From the NCBI GenBank assembly GCA_022866545.1, contig JALHUO010000192.1, positions 1-35,207 on the forward strand: a DNA stretch of 35,207 nt. Direction: 5' to 3'. Shown in pieces: positions 19,170 to 27,523 of the stretch (position 1 is its first letter; every line of letters starts with the position of its first letter). This DNA comes from Dehalococcoidia bacterium (GTDB lineage Bacteria; Chloroflexota; Dehalococcoidia; GIF9; AB-539-J10). The notes below the pieces were generated by a model. The model did not search any database, had not been told where the DNA came from, and saw only the letters and a list, made by a program, of their open reading frames with translations. The position numbers and the translations under genes are program-made.

Positions 19170-20402
19170 CTAGGCTATTACCCCCAGTTCTCGCCCGACC
19201 TTCGCGAATTTCTGCAGAGCGAAAGCCAGATCTTCCTTGTTGTGGGCCGCCGAGATCTGAACTCTGATTCGAGCCTGATCTCTGGGAACAACCGGATAAC
19301 TGAAGGCAATCACATAGATCCCCTCTTCCAGAAGCCTCTCCGCCATACGGGCAGCCTTCTTGGCATCATACAGCATGATGGGGACTATCGGGTGACTGCC
19401 CGGCCTTATATCAAAACCGAGCTTGGTGATCTCTTTCCTGAAGTAGGCGGTGTTTTCTTCGAGTCTTTTACGCAGGCCTGAGGCTCGGCCAATCATCTCA
19501 AGTACTTTGATGCCCGTAGCTACAATTGATGGCGACACAGTATTGGAAAAGAGATATGGCCGCGAGCGCTGTCTCAGAAGCTCAATCATCTCCTTCCGGC
19601 CACTCGTGAATCCTCCAGTAGCACCACCAAGGGCTTTGCCGAGCGTGCTGGTAATAACGTCAACTCTCGCTTCCACTCCGCAGTACTCGGGAGTGCCCCG
19701 CCCGCCCGGGCCAAAGAACCCGGTGGCGTGGGAATCGTCAACCATGACCAGGGCCGTGTATCTCTCAGCAAGATCGCAGATTTCCTTCAGTCTGGCCACA
19801 TCGCCGTCCATACTGAAGACCCCATCGGTGGCAATCATCCTGAAACGTCTATCTTGAGTCTCCTTAAGGTGCTTCTCCAAGTCTGCAGTATCTGAATGCT
19901 TCATAACGCGATTCTCCGGAAACTCGATTGCTCCTGAACTGAGTTTTTTCTTGTGAACCATTCCCCAGAGCCGTACCCCATCAATTATGGTGGCATGGTT
20001 TAGCTGATCACTTATCACTACGTCCTCAGGGCCAAGTAGAACCTCGAACAAACCTTCGTTGGCGGCGGCACAGGAAGAATAGAGGATCGTGTCCTCGGTC
20101 CTCAGAAACTCGGAGATCCTTCTTTCCAGCTCCTTGTGAATGTCCTGGGTGCCACAAATGAAGCGAACCGAGGACAAACCGTGACCTCTCTCATCAAGGG
20201 CTTTCTTGGCCACAGCAATCAACTCTGGATCATCCGCCAGGCCCAGGTAGTTGTTAGCGCAGAGATTGAGAACCTCCCCTTCCTTCACCTTGATTCTTGG
20301 CCCCTGAGGCGAACAGATGACTCTTTCTTCCTTGTAGAGGCCGCCCTCTCTGATAGACTTAAGCTGGCCCTGGAGATATTCCTTCACTTCCTTCGAATAC
20401 AC
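19170..20402 (-). CDS. kbl: Glycine C-acetyltransferase (2-amino-3-ketobutyrate CoA ligase)
   Basis: [55 protein letters not shown] start (GTGTATTCGAAG) with GGAGG just upstream; the ORF-track extension to 20699 overlaps tdh. Confidence 0.92.
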   Translation of the reverse strand: MYSKEVKEYLQGQLKSIREGGLYKEERVICSPQGPRIKVKEGEVLNLCANNYLGLADDPELIAVAKKALDERGHGLSSVRFICGTQDIHKELERRISEFLRTEDTILYSSCAAANEGLFEVLLGPEDVVISDQLNHATIIDGVRLWGMVHKKKLSSGAIEFPENRVMKHSDTADLEKHLKETQDRRFRMIATDGVFSMDGDVARLKEICDLAERYTALVMVDDSHATGFFGPGGRGTPEYCGVEARVDVITSTLGKALGGATGGFTSGRKEMIELLRQRSRPYLFSNTVSPSIVATGIKVLEMIGRASGLRKRLEENTAYFRKEITKLGFDIRPGSHPIVPIMLYDAKKAARMAERLLEEGIYVIAFSYPVVPRDQARIRVQISAAHNKEDLAFALQKFAKVGRELGVIA

Positions 20403-20416
20403 ACTTGCCTCCGTTG

Positions 20417-21460
20417 CTAAGGAATCAAAATGACCTTTCCTGAAACCTTCGGCCTTTGAGTCATGAAACCGAATCCCTTTTCGAACTCCTGCAGACGCAT
20501 CTTGTGGGTGATAACCGGGGAGACATCCAGACTGCCAGACTCCAACAATCGCTGCACTTCTTCCCATGTCCGCCAGATCAAACGCCCGGATATGGGAAGG
20601 ATCTTCTTGCCACTCCTCACATACTGACCGTAGTTGTCTATTACGAATGGTTCCCCGTGAATGCCAAAGGCAGAGATTCTGCCGCCAATCCTGGTCCACC
20701 TAAGAGCCAGCTTCATAGCTTCGGGGCTACCAGCCATTTCCAGGACCACGTCAAATCCCTTGCCAGCAGTGATATCAGAGATGATCTCCTCAGTTCCCTG
20801 GCCGTCCTTCAGTGTCCGGTCAGCGCCCATCTTTCTTGCGATTTCCATCCTTTTGTCGTGTCGCCCCAGAATGATGACCGAGCGAGCTCCTTCGGCCTTC
20901 GCGACGCCAGCAGCCATTATGGCAGTCGGACCGTCGCCAATGATGAGCACGCTTTTTCTCTCAAGGTTCTCGTCGTAATCCCCCAGGGCACAATAGACAG
21001 CATTGCCCAGAGGCTCCTGGATGGCGGCGATCTCCGGTGGCAGTTGAGAATTGTTCTTCCACAGGACCCGCTCCGGAATAGTGAAGTATTCGGCAAAGCA
21101 GCCGTTACAGGTTAGCCCGAAGATTCTCCCTGTCTCGCAGATATGTCTCTGGTCGTTCCGGCACTGAACACACTTTCCACAGTAGATATGGGTTTCTGCG
21201 GAAACATAGTCACCGGCTTTAAATTTCCTAACTTCCTTTCCCACTTCGATAATCGTGCCGGCGAATTCGTGACCCAGCACCTGGGGAACGTTCTTGATGT
21301 AAACCTGCGCTCCGGAATCCCAGGCATATATATGGACGTCTGTGCCACAGATGGAGCCAGCCATCAGCTTCACCAGAACTTCATCAGCTTCAGGCTTAGG
21401 TACACTCATATCAACAAGTTCGGCACCTGGCGCTCTCCGAGTTTTAACTACTGCTTTCAT
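20417..21460 (-). CDS. tdh: L-threonine 3-dehydrogenase (zinc-dependent)
   Basis: [52 protein letters not shown]; adjacent to kbl. Confidence 0.92.
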   Translation of the reverse strand: MKAVVKTRRAPGAELVDMSVPKPEADEVLVKLMAGSICGTDVHIYAWDSGAQVYIKNVPQVLGHEFAGTIIEVGKEVRKFKAGDYVSAETHIYCGKCVQCRNDQRHICETGRIFGLTCNGCFAEYFTIPERVLWKNNSQLPPEIAAIQEPLGNAVYCALGDYDENLERKSVLIIGDGPTAIMAAGVAKAEGARSVIILGRHDKRMEIARKMGADRTLKDGQGTEEIISDITAGKGFDVVLEMAGSPEAMKLALRWTRIGGRISAFGIHGEPFVIDNYGQYVRSGKKILPISGRLIWRTWEEVQRLLESGSLDVSPVITHKMRLQEFEKGFGFMTQRPKVSGKVILIP

Positions 21461-21545
21461 TGGTTTCCACCTCTTTCTACGCGGTTAGGCTGCTTGATGC
21501 TGATTTAACGTGGTTCCCAAGGCTTCTCTTTTTCATCGTACGGTC

Positions 21546-21557
21546 TCACACGTGTGA
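21546..21557. promoter_or_regulatory. 12-bp perfect palindrome upstream of tdh, candidate operator
   Basis: TCACACGTGTGA. Confidence 0.3.
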
Positions 21558-21910
21558 CCTCTATAGTGCGAGCCTTTGACATCCTCTGCCTCTGGAGAAA
21601 ATGATGCCTGCCTTCGCCCACGAGGCCAGAATACACAGAGGCAAGCCATGAAGCATGTGAGATTCAAACACTCTAGCGGAAATGGACGTGACCAGTTCGC
21701 AATTTCGCCCAAAAAGGGTGATTCAGCAGCAGACATCGGATGAGTTCTGAGACAGCAGTTCTCCGCTCGAGGCCCTGAGCCTCAACGGAGTTCCATCGAT
21801 AACGGATGAGAATCTCACGGGTGTCATCATAGCTGATTACAGAGGCGATGTCAACACCATGCGCTGTACAAACGACTTGCTGTCTCTGTCTAGACGGTGA
21901 ATCTGTCGGG

Positions 21911-22100
21911 CGCTGTAAGCGTCAAAGGGCGTCAATTCGATTCTGCCTTGGCTAATCCCGCCAGAAGATGCCGAAGAGCGACGAGCTATGATTCAAAGCA
22001 TCCCTGAAATAGCTAAGCAATTGCCCAGCCACCCATGGCATTTCAGGTAGTCAAGCGAACAATCCGGCGACGTATTACGCATCCCAGGGATGATGAACGG
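21911..22100 (+). repeat. Dispersed intergenic repeat, copy B
   Basis: Shares ccagaagatgccgaagagcga...gattcaa...cctgaaatagctaagca...caagcgaacaatccggc with copy C. Confidence 0.6.
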
Positions 22101-22136
22101 ATATTGTGTCTCCGGCAGGAATGAATGAGCAGGAGT

Positions 22137-22454
22137 CTAATACCTTTTCTGCCCTCCTCTGCTGGGTCCGCCGCCTCTCCTGTTGCCGTAAGACCCACCA
22201 CCTCTATTGTCAGAAGGTGGACGGGCCGCGTTAACATTAAGCGGCTGGTCCTTCAGCATTTTTCCATTGAGGCCGGCGATTGCGGCTTGACCTTGAGATA
22301 CAGATGCCATTTCAACAAACCCGAATCCTCTGGGTTGCCCGCTGTACTTGTCTTTTACAATGCTTACGGACGCAACTTCTCCGAAAGCCGCAAACTCCTC
22401 ACGTAACTCCTGTTCAGTTACCTCACTGGGTAAGTTACCGACATAAATCTTCAT
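22137..22454 (-). CDS. RRM-type RNA-binding protein with Gly-rich tail
   Basis: MKIYVGNLPSEVTEQELREEFAAFGEVASVSIVKDKYSGQPRGFGFVEM (RNP2 IYVGNL, RNP1 RGFGFVEM); SD GGAGGA. ORF track starts upstream at 22535. Confidence 0.92.
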   Translation of the reverse strand: MKIYVGNLPSEVTEQELREEFAAFGEVASVSIVKDKYSGQPRGFGFVEMASVSQGQAAIAGLNGKMLKDQPLNVNAARPPSDNRGGGSYGNRRGGGPSRGGQKRY

Positions 22455-22540
22455 ACTAGTGCTCCTCCTTTTGTTTAATCTCGTAATCTTTGCCTCGAAA
22501 ATGGCGGTGGGGCTTTGCCTCGCGGAGAATTCCACCTAAA

Positions 22541-22576
22541 ACATACACAGGCCAGGTATCCCCGGCCCGTGTATGT
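22541..22576 (-). terminator. Terminator hairpin of zinc-ribbon gene copy 1
   Basis: ACATACACAGGCC-AGGTATCCCC-GGCCCGTGTATGT (one mismatch); TTTT follows on the minus strand. Confidence 0.65.
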
Positions 22577-22592
22577 CCATGTCAAACCGCCC

Positions 22593-22898
22593 TTATCTGC
22601 TCACTCTGACTTTTTTGTAGCAATCGCTACAATAGACCGGCTTGCCGCTGGTAGGCGCAAAAGGCACTTGGGTCTCTTTGCCGCACTCGGCGCATGTGGC
22701 AGGAAACATCTGGCGTGGAAGCCCGTAGTTGCCACCACCACTTCCGGTCCGCTCTGTCTTCCTTGTCTCTCGGCATGAGGGACAGCGCTTGGGCTCATTT
22801 GTATAGCCCTTGGATTGAAAGAACTCTTGTTCCCCACCGGTGAAGCTGAAATTACTCCCACAATCGGCACACTGGATTGATTTGTCCTGAAAACTCAT
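22593..22898 (-). CDS. Small double zinc-ribbon protein, copy 1
   Basis: MSFQDKSIQCADCG...RCPSC and C-terminal CAEC-x17-CSDC. Confidence 0.85.
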   Translation of the reverse strand: MSFQDKSIQCADCGSNFSFTGGEQEFFQSKGYTNEPKRCPSCRETRKTERTGSGGGNYGLPRQMFPATCAECGKETQVPFAPTSGKPVYCSDCYKKVRVSR

Positions 22899-23013
22899 TG
22901 GATGACCTCCTCTCTTTTAAATTTTAGTTAGAGCCCGGGTCATCCAATACTTGATATGAATCTGATAGAATCCTAAGAAGCTTGTAACAACCTAAACCTA
23001 AACTATTAAATAC
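22897..23013 (-). promoter_or_regulatory. Conserved structured 5' leader of zinc-ribbon copy 1
   Basis: Plus-strand arms ATTGGATGACC (22897-22907) and GGTCATCCAAT (22938-22948); downstream arm covers the end of the SD and AU of AUG. Confidence 0.6.
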
Positions 23014-23041
23014 ATCATACACCCATTATCAGGATTGTCAA
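23014..23041 (-). promoter_or_regulatory. Promoter of zinc-ribbon copy 1
   Basis: TTGACA-N16-TATGAT on the minus strand. Confidence 0.6.
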
Positions 23042-23258
23042 GTCCCGCTGCGGCTCTACTCGTGCTTTAAGTCCGCCTCAAGCGCTAAGGGACAAATTCA
23101 ATGTCCCCTCCGGTAAATCTGGCTCACAAGACGCCGAAGGGCGAAGAGCTGGGATTCAAGAACATTCCTGATACGGCTTAGCAGTTATCTGACCACGCCA
23201 CGGGGTTCGGAGAGGTTGGGCGAACAATCTGGCTAGGTGTTATACATCTCATGGATGT
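23041..23258 (+). repeat. Dispersed intergenic repeat, copy C
   Basis: gcgctaagggacaaattcaatgtcccc...ggctcacaagacgccgaagggcgaagagctgggattcaag...gcgaacaatctggc; matches A, B, D, E, F in parts. Confidence 0.6.
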
Positions 23259-23287
23259 GAATTATGAATTGACCACTACCGATGTGC

Positions 23288-23503
23288 CTATCGATATTCT
23301 CTACTCAGCATTGCCCTGTTGACGTAGCTAGTCCAGTCACCGGATAAGCCACGACGCTGTTGTCTCTTGGCTTTTCGGCACTGAGGACAACGCCTGGGCT
23401 CGTTGGTCAAGCCTTTAGACGCGAAGAATTTGTTTTCCCGAGCAGTAAAAGTGAAGATAGCTCCACAATCAGAACACTCGATCGATTTGTCTTGAAAACT
23501 CAT
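23288..23503 (-). CDS. Small zinc-ribbon protein, copy 2 (lacks C-terminal ribbon)
   Basis: MSFQDKSIECSDCGAIFTFTARENKFFASKGLTNEPRRCPQC then a divergent tail; start inferred from paralogs (ORF track 23548). Confidence 0.75.
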   Translation of the reverse strand: MSFQDKSIECSDCGAIFTFTARENKFFASKGLTNEPRRCPQCRKAKRQQRRGLSGDWTSYVNRAMLSREYR

Positions 23504-23618
23504 TGGATGATCTCCTTTTTCGAAAATCTTAGTTAGAGCCTGGGTCATCCAATACTTAATATGAACCTAAGAGAATCCTAAGAAGCTTGTAATAACCTAA
23601 ACCTAAACTACTAAATGT
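23502..23618 (-). promoter_or_regulatory. Conserved structured 5' leader of zinc-ribbon copy 2
   Basis: Arms ATTGGATGATC (23502-23512) and GGTCATCCAAT (23543-23553), one mismatch; flanking leader near-identical to copies 1 and 3. Confidence 0.55.
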
Positions 23619-23647
23619 ATTATACACCAGAACAAATCATTCTGCAA
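23619..23647 (-). promoter_or_regulatory. Promoter of zinc-ribbon copy 2
   Basis: TTGCAG-N17-TATAAT on the minus strand. Confidence 0.5.
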
Positions 23648-23654
23648 ATAGTCT

Positions 23655-23765
23655 GTCAAAATTGTCAAATCCCGCCGTGGCTCTATTCCTGCGTTAAGTC
23701 CGCCTCAAGTGCTACGGGTGGCGAAGTGGACAATCTGGCGTTTCGGGTAGCCTGTGAACCGGGGC
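23655..23765 (+). repeat. Dispersed intergenic repeat, copy F (partial/deleted)
   Basis: attgtcaaatcccgccgtggctctattcctgcgttaagtccgcctcaagtgct matches attgtcaagtcccgctgcggctctactcgtgctttaagtccgcctcaagcgct of copy C; then gcgaagtggacaatctggc. Confidence 0.5.
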
Positions 23766-23806
23766 ATCAATTCGAGCCTTAAGGCGTCTCGACAATAAGC
23801 CATAGC

Positions 23807-25639
23807 CTATTGCTTTATGCTTCGCCGGGCAGAAGATCTGTCCCTCAGCCGCTGTGCCTGGGTGAGCAATTTCTTCCTCAGCCTGATATTCTCAGGAGTC
23901 ACTTCAACCAGCTCATCCTTATTGATAAAGTCAATGGCTTGCTCCAGGCTCATTTGCACAGGAGGAGTCAGCTTTATGCTAATGTCGGACGTAGACGAGC
24001 GCATATTGGTCTTCTTCTTTTCTTTGCACACGTTGATGGCTATGTCCTGTGGCCGTGGATTTGTCCCCACTATCATACCTTCATAGACTAGCGTGCCGGG
24101 TCCAATGAAGGTGAGTCCCCGCCCCTGGGCATTATTAAGCCCATAGGTAACCGTTATGCCCTGCTCGGTTGCTACCAGAACGCCGCTGCGAGCCGAAGCT
24201 ATATCTCCGTGCCAGGCTTCATAGCCAAGAAAAAAGGTATTCATGATGCCTTCACCACGGGTGGCGGTAAGAAAAGCACCGCGGAAACCAATGAGCCCTT
24301 TTGTAGGTATATGGAATTCCAGGCGTATGTTATCATGGCCATCGTTGCGCATATCAGTAAGCTGAGCCTGGCGCTCGCTCAGCATCTCGGTTAGAACTCC
24401 AACGTATTCCTCTTTGGTATCAAGAGTAAGAGCCTCCACGGGTTCCACGAGTTTGCCGTCAACTATTTTGGTAATAGCTTCCGGCCTGGAGACCTCGAAT
24501 TCGTAGCCCTCGCGGCGCATGGTCTCAATCAGAATAGCCAGATGCAGTTCTCCTCTCCCTTTTACCAGAAAGGTGTCCGGACTATCTGTATCTTGCACCC
24601 TCAGGCTGAGATTAGTTTCCAGTTCCTTGTAGAGTCGTGCCCGCAACTGGCGCGTGGTGCTGAAGCGCCCCTCGCGGCCACCGAACGGCGAGGTATTTAC
24701 TCCGAAGGTCATCTCCACCGTTGGTTCGCCAACTTCTATGCGTGGTAGAGCTTCAGGCTGCTCCGGGCTGGCAATGGTATCTCCAATCCCGACTTTTTCC
24801 AGGCCGGCCACAGCTACTATGTCACCCGCCTCGGCCTCTGCTACCTCCAGGCGTTTGAGACCGAGATACGTAAGTACTTCACTAATCTCATAATGACTTA
24901 GACTTCCATCGGCATTCAGACAGACTACGGGGTCGCGGGCAGCAACCTTGCCTCTCCAGATCCTACCGATAGCTATTTTGCCTTTGTGGCTGTCATAGTC
25001 CAGGTTAGAAACCAGCATTTGAAATGGCCCGCTTTCAATTTGCGGTGGTGGCACTTCTTCCAGGATGCATTCGAAAAGAGGAGTGATGTTTCTGCCTTCA
25101 GTACCCGGGTCGCTTACGGCTGTACCTTCCGTGGCACTGGTATATACTACAGGGAAGTCAAGCTGGTCCGCGCTGGTAGCTAATTTCAAGAACAGGTCCT
25201 CGGTGAGCTTAAGCACCTCTGCTATCCGTGAATCGTGTCTGTCTATTTTATTGATGACCACAATGGGCTTTAGACCCTTTGCCAGAGCCTGGCGAAGCAC
25301 AAACTTGGTCTGGGGCATGGGACCTTCTATAGAATCCACCAGAAGCAGGCAGCCATCAGCCATATTGATAACGCGCTCCACTTCACCGCTGAAATCAGCA
25401 TGTCCGGGGGTATCGATGATATTAATCTTGACTCCCCGGTAGATCACGGCGGTATTCTTAGCCATAATGGTAATGCCTTTTTCACGCTCCAGGACATTCT
25501 GGTCCATTATTAATTCGCCTACTTTCTGGTTATCCCGGAACACCTTGCTTTGTTTAAGCATGGCATCCACCAGAGTAGTCTTACCATGGTCAACGTGGGC
25601 AATAATAGCTATATTTCTTATGTCGCTGCGATAATTCAT
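23807..25639 (-). CDS. typA: Translational GTPase TypA/BipA
   Basis: IRNIAIIAHVDHGKTTLVDAML, ERGITI-like EREKGITIMAKN, IIDTPGHADFSGEVERV; 610 aa with typical C-terminal region. Confidence 0.95.
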   Translation of the reverse strand: MNYRSDIRNIAIIAHVDHGKTTLVDAMLKQSKVFRDNQKVGELIMDQNVLEREKGITIMAKNTAVIYRGVKINIIDTPGHADFSGEVERVINMADGCLLLVDSIEGPMPQTKFVLRQALAKGLKPIVVINKIDRHDSRIAEVLKLTEDLFLKLATSADQLDFPVVYTSATEGTAVSDPGTEGRNITPLFECILEEVPPPQIESGPFQMLVSNLDYDSHKGKIAIGRIWRGKVAARDPVVCLNADGSLSHYEISEVLTYLGLKRLEVAEAEAGDIVAVAGLEKVGIGDTIASPEQPEALPRIEVGEPTVEMTFGVNTSPFGGREGRFSTTRQLRARLYKELETNLSLRVQDTDSPDTFLVKGRGELHLAILIETMRREGYEFEVSRPEAITKIVDGKLVEPVEALTLDTKEEYVGVLTEMLSERQAQLTDMRNDGHDNIRLEFHIPTKGLIGFRGAFLTATRGEGIMNTFFLGYEAWHGDIASARSGVLVATEQGITVTYGLNNAQGRGLTFIGPGTLVYEGMIVGTNPRPQDIAINVCKEKKKTNMRSSTSDISIKLTPPVQMSLEQAIDFINKDELVEVTPENIRLRKKLLTQAQRLRDRSSARRSIKQ

Positions 25640-25831
25640 ATACGTTAGCGAAACCTTATCTCTATCCAGTCCTGCTTATATTCTATACCTGTCACTGTGA
25701 CCTTGTTGTCTTCAGTCTCCTGCGACCGGGTCAGCGTTTTCGTGTCATCAGTCAGGCGTGCATTAGTGTAGGGACTCTGTTTGGAAGCGGTGAAGGTAAA
25801 CGTAATTGCGAAGACATCACGTTCTAGAAAT

Positions 25832-25863
25832 ATACACGGGCCAGGTATCCCCGGCCCGTGTAT
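25832..25863 (-). terminator. Terminator hairpin of zinc-ribbon copy 3
   Basis: ATACACGGGCC-AGGTATCCCC-GGCCCGTGTAT perfect 11-bp stem; same loop as copy 1. Confidence 0.6.
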
Positions 25864-25884
25864 GTCCTGCGGTCAAAACCGGCA

Positions 25885-26190
25885 TTATCTACTCGGTTTG
25901 ACTTTCTTGTAGCAATCACTGCAATAGACCGGCTTGCCACTGGTAGGCTCAAAAGGCACTTGGGTGTCTTTGCCGCACTGGGCGCATGTGGCAGGGAACG
26001 TCTGGCGTGGCTGCCCGTAGTTGCCGCCACCACTTCCGGTCCGCTCTGTCTTCCTTGCTCCTCGGCATGAGGGACAGCGCTTGGGTTCATTAGTATAGCC
26101 CTTGGTTTGAAAGAACTCTTGTTCCCCAGCGGTGAAGCTGAACTCAGTCCCACAATCAGCACACTGGATTGATTTGTCCTGAAAACTCAT
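25885..26190 (-). CDS. Small double zinc-ribbon protein, copy 3
   Basis: MSFQDKSIQCADCGTEFSFTAGEQEFFQTKGYTNEPKRCPSC...CAQC-x17-CSDC; near-identical to copy 1. Confidence 0.85.
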   Translation of the reverse strand: MSFQDKSIQCADCGTEFSFTAGEQEFFQTKGYTNEPKRCPSCRGARKTERTGSGGGNYGQPRQTFPATCAQCGKDTQVPFEPTSGKPVYCSDCYKKVKPSR

Positions 26191-26305
26191 TGGATGACCT
26201 CCTTTCTCAAAAATTTTAGTTAGAGCCCGGGTCATCCAATACTTGATATGAATCTGATAGAATCCTAAAAAGCTTGTAATAACCTAAACTTAAACTACTA
26301 AACAC
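26189..26305 (-). promoter_or_regulatory. Conserved structured 5' leader of zinc-ribbon copy 3
   Basis: Arms ATTGGATGACC (26189-26199) and GGTCATCCAAT (26230-26240). Confidence 0.6.
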
Positions 26306-26334
26306 ATCATACACCAAACAAAACATTTTGTAAA
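26306..26334 (-). promoter_or_regulatory. Promoter of zinc-ribbon copy 3
   Basis: TTTACA-N17-TATGAT on the minus strand. Confidence 0.55.
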
Positions 26335-26714
26335 TAGGCTAACCCCGTTGGCAAAAAAGAACACTACAACTAGAATCTCATTATTCTGGTGCGCACTGAT
26401 GACGTAATTTATCGCCTGCTGCAGTACAATACGCCGCCCACTTAGTAACAACTTGACGAACCGTGCAGTTCAGAACCACTCAAGAATTGGGTATGTAATA
26501 CAGTTCAAGTCGGGCAAAGTGGGGGTACTGGACGACAGACAGAACTTTGTGCTATTGTTCACCCTCAATGTATGGTCGGACCAAAATCGCATGATTTGCC
26601 TACCTGGATTGCATAGATTATCCACAATCAAGAGTGACCCAAGCCCGTAGCATCTTGGCGCTGCTAATTTCATGAGGTAGCGTGCAGAAAAGACAGCTCG
26701 ATGGAGGATAAAGA

Positions 26715-27488
26715 ATGAAGACAAATAAAGGGGAGAACCGATCGGCTTTGCCGGCTGAATCCCAACCTGCGGTTCCGGTAAAGAGAACCCTTGCCCAGGA
26801 CCTGTTCGATGGGGTTGCCCCTTCGTACGACACCTGGGCGCAAGTGCTGACTTTTTTTCAGTACCTTCCTTGGCGCAGATTCTTAGTCTCGCGAATGGCT
26901 CTTCGGCCGGGAAAGCTTGTGCTTGACGTATGCACCGGTACAGCCGGTGTCGCCATGGAGATTGCCGACCACCATGATGACCGAATCGTGGGGCTCGATG
27001 TTAGTCACTTCATGCTGGAAGCTGGCCTCCGGGCTGTCGAAAAGAAAAATCTGGACGGCAGAGTCCAACTTATCCAGGGCCGCGCTGAGCATTTGCCCTT
27101 TCCTGATCAGACCTTCGATACGGTTGTCTTCACCTACCTTTTGCGTTATGTCCAGGACCCTGATGCCACAATACGGGAGCTGTCTCGCGTACTGAAACCA
27201 GGCGGGGAATTGCTCTCGCTTGAGTTCGGCCTTCCAGAAGCCCTTTGGGTAAGAGCTCTATGGGAAATCTACAACAGGGTCGTCATGCCAGTAATGACCA
27301 TCCCCGTTTCACGAGGTTGGCACCGTGTCGGCTGTTTCTTAGGTCCGAGTATCTCGGGCTTCTGTAAGCGGTATCCTGTTGACCGCCTCGCCACAATATG
27401 GCGTGACAATGGAATCCCGCTGGTAGAAACAAAACCCCTGCTTAGAGGTGCAGCCGTCGTGATGTGGGGCAAGAAGAGTTCAAACTAA
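26715..27488 (+). CDS. Class I SAM methyltransferase, UbiE/MenG-like
   Basis: FDGVAPSYDTW, VLDVCTGTAGVAMEIA, RVLKPGGELLSLEFG; SD GGAGGA. Confidence 0.85.
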   Translation: MKTNKGENRSALPAESQPAVPVKRTLAQDLFDGVAPSYDTWAQVLTFFQYLPWRRFLVSRMALRPGKLVLDVCTGTAGVAMEIADHHDDRIVGLDVSHFMLEAGLRAVEKKNLDGRVQLIQGRAEHLPFPDQTFDTVVFTYLLRYVQDPDATIRELSRVLKPGGELLSLEFGLPEALWVRALWEIYNRVVMPVMTIPVSRGWHRVGCFLGPSISGFCKRYPVDRLATIWRDNGIPLVETKPLLRGAAVVMWGKKSSN

Positions 27489-27523
27489 TTATATCTAACA
27501 CCGCGACTACTCGCAGAAAAAGG

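Noticed and set aside
20403-20699. N-terminal extension of kbl in the longest ORF
   Set aside because: Overlaps tdh and does not resemble KBL; a GTG start with good SD at 20402 fits better.
21533-21736. 67-aa minus ORF between tdh and the repeat region
   Set aside because: No homology signal or clear SD; lies in AT/GC-mixed intergenic DNA.
22601-22870. Alternate-frame ORFs across zinc-ribbon copies 1 and 3 (also 25824..26162)
   Set aside because: Shadow frames of the zinc-ribbon genes; their similarity simply follows the paralogy.
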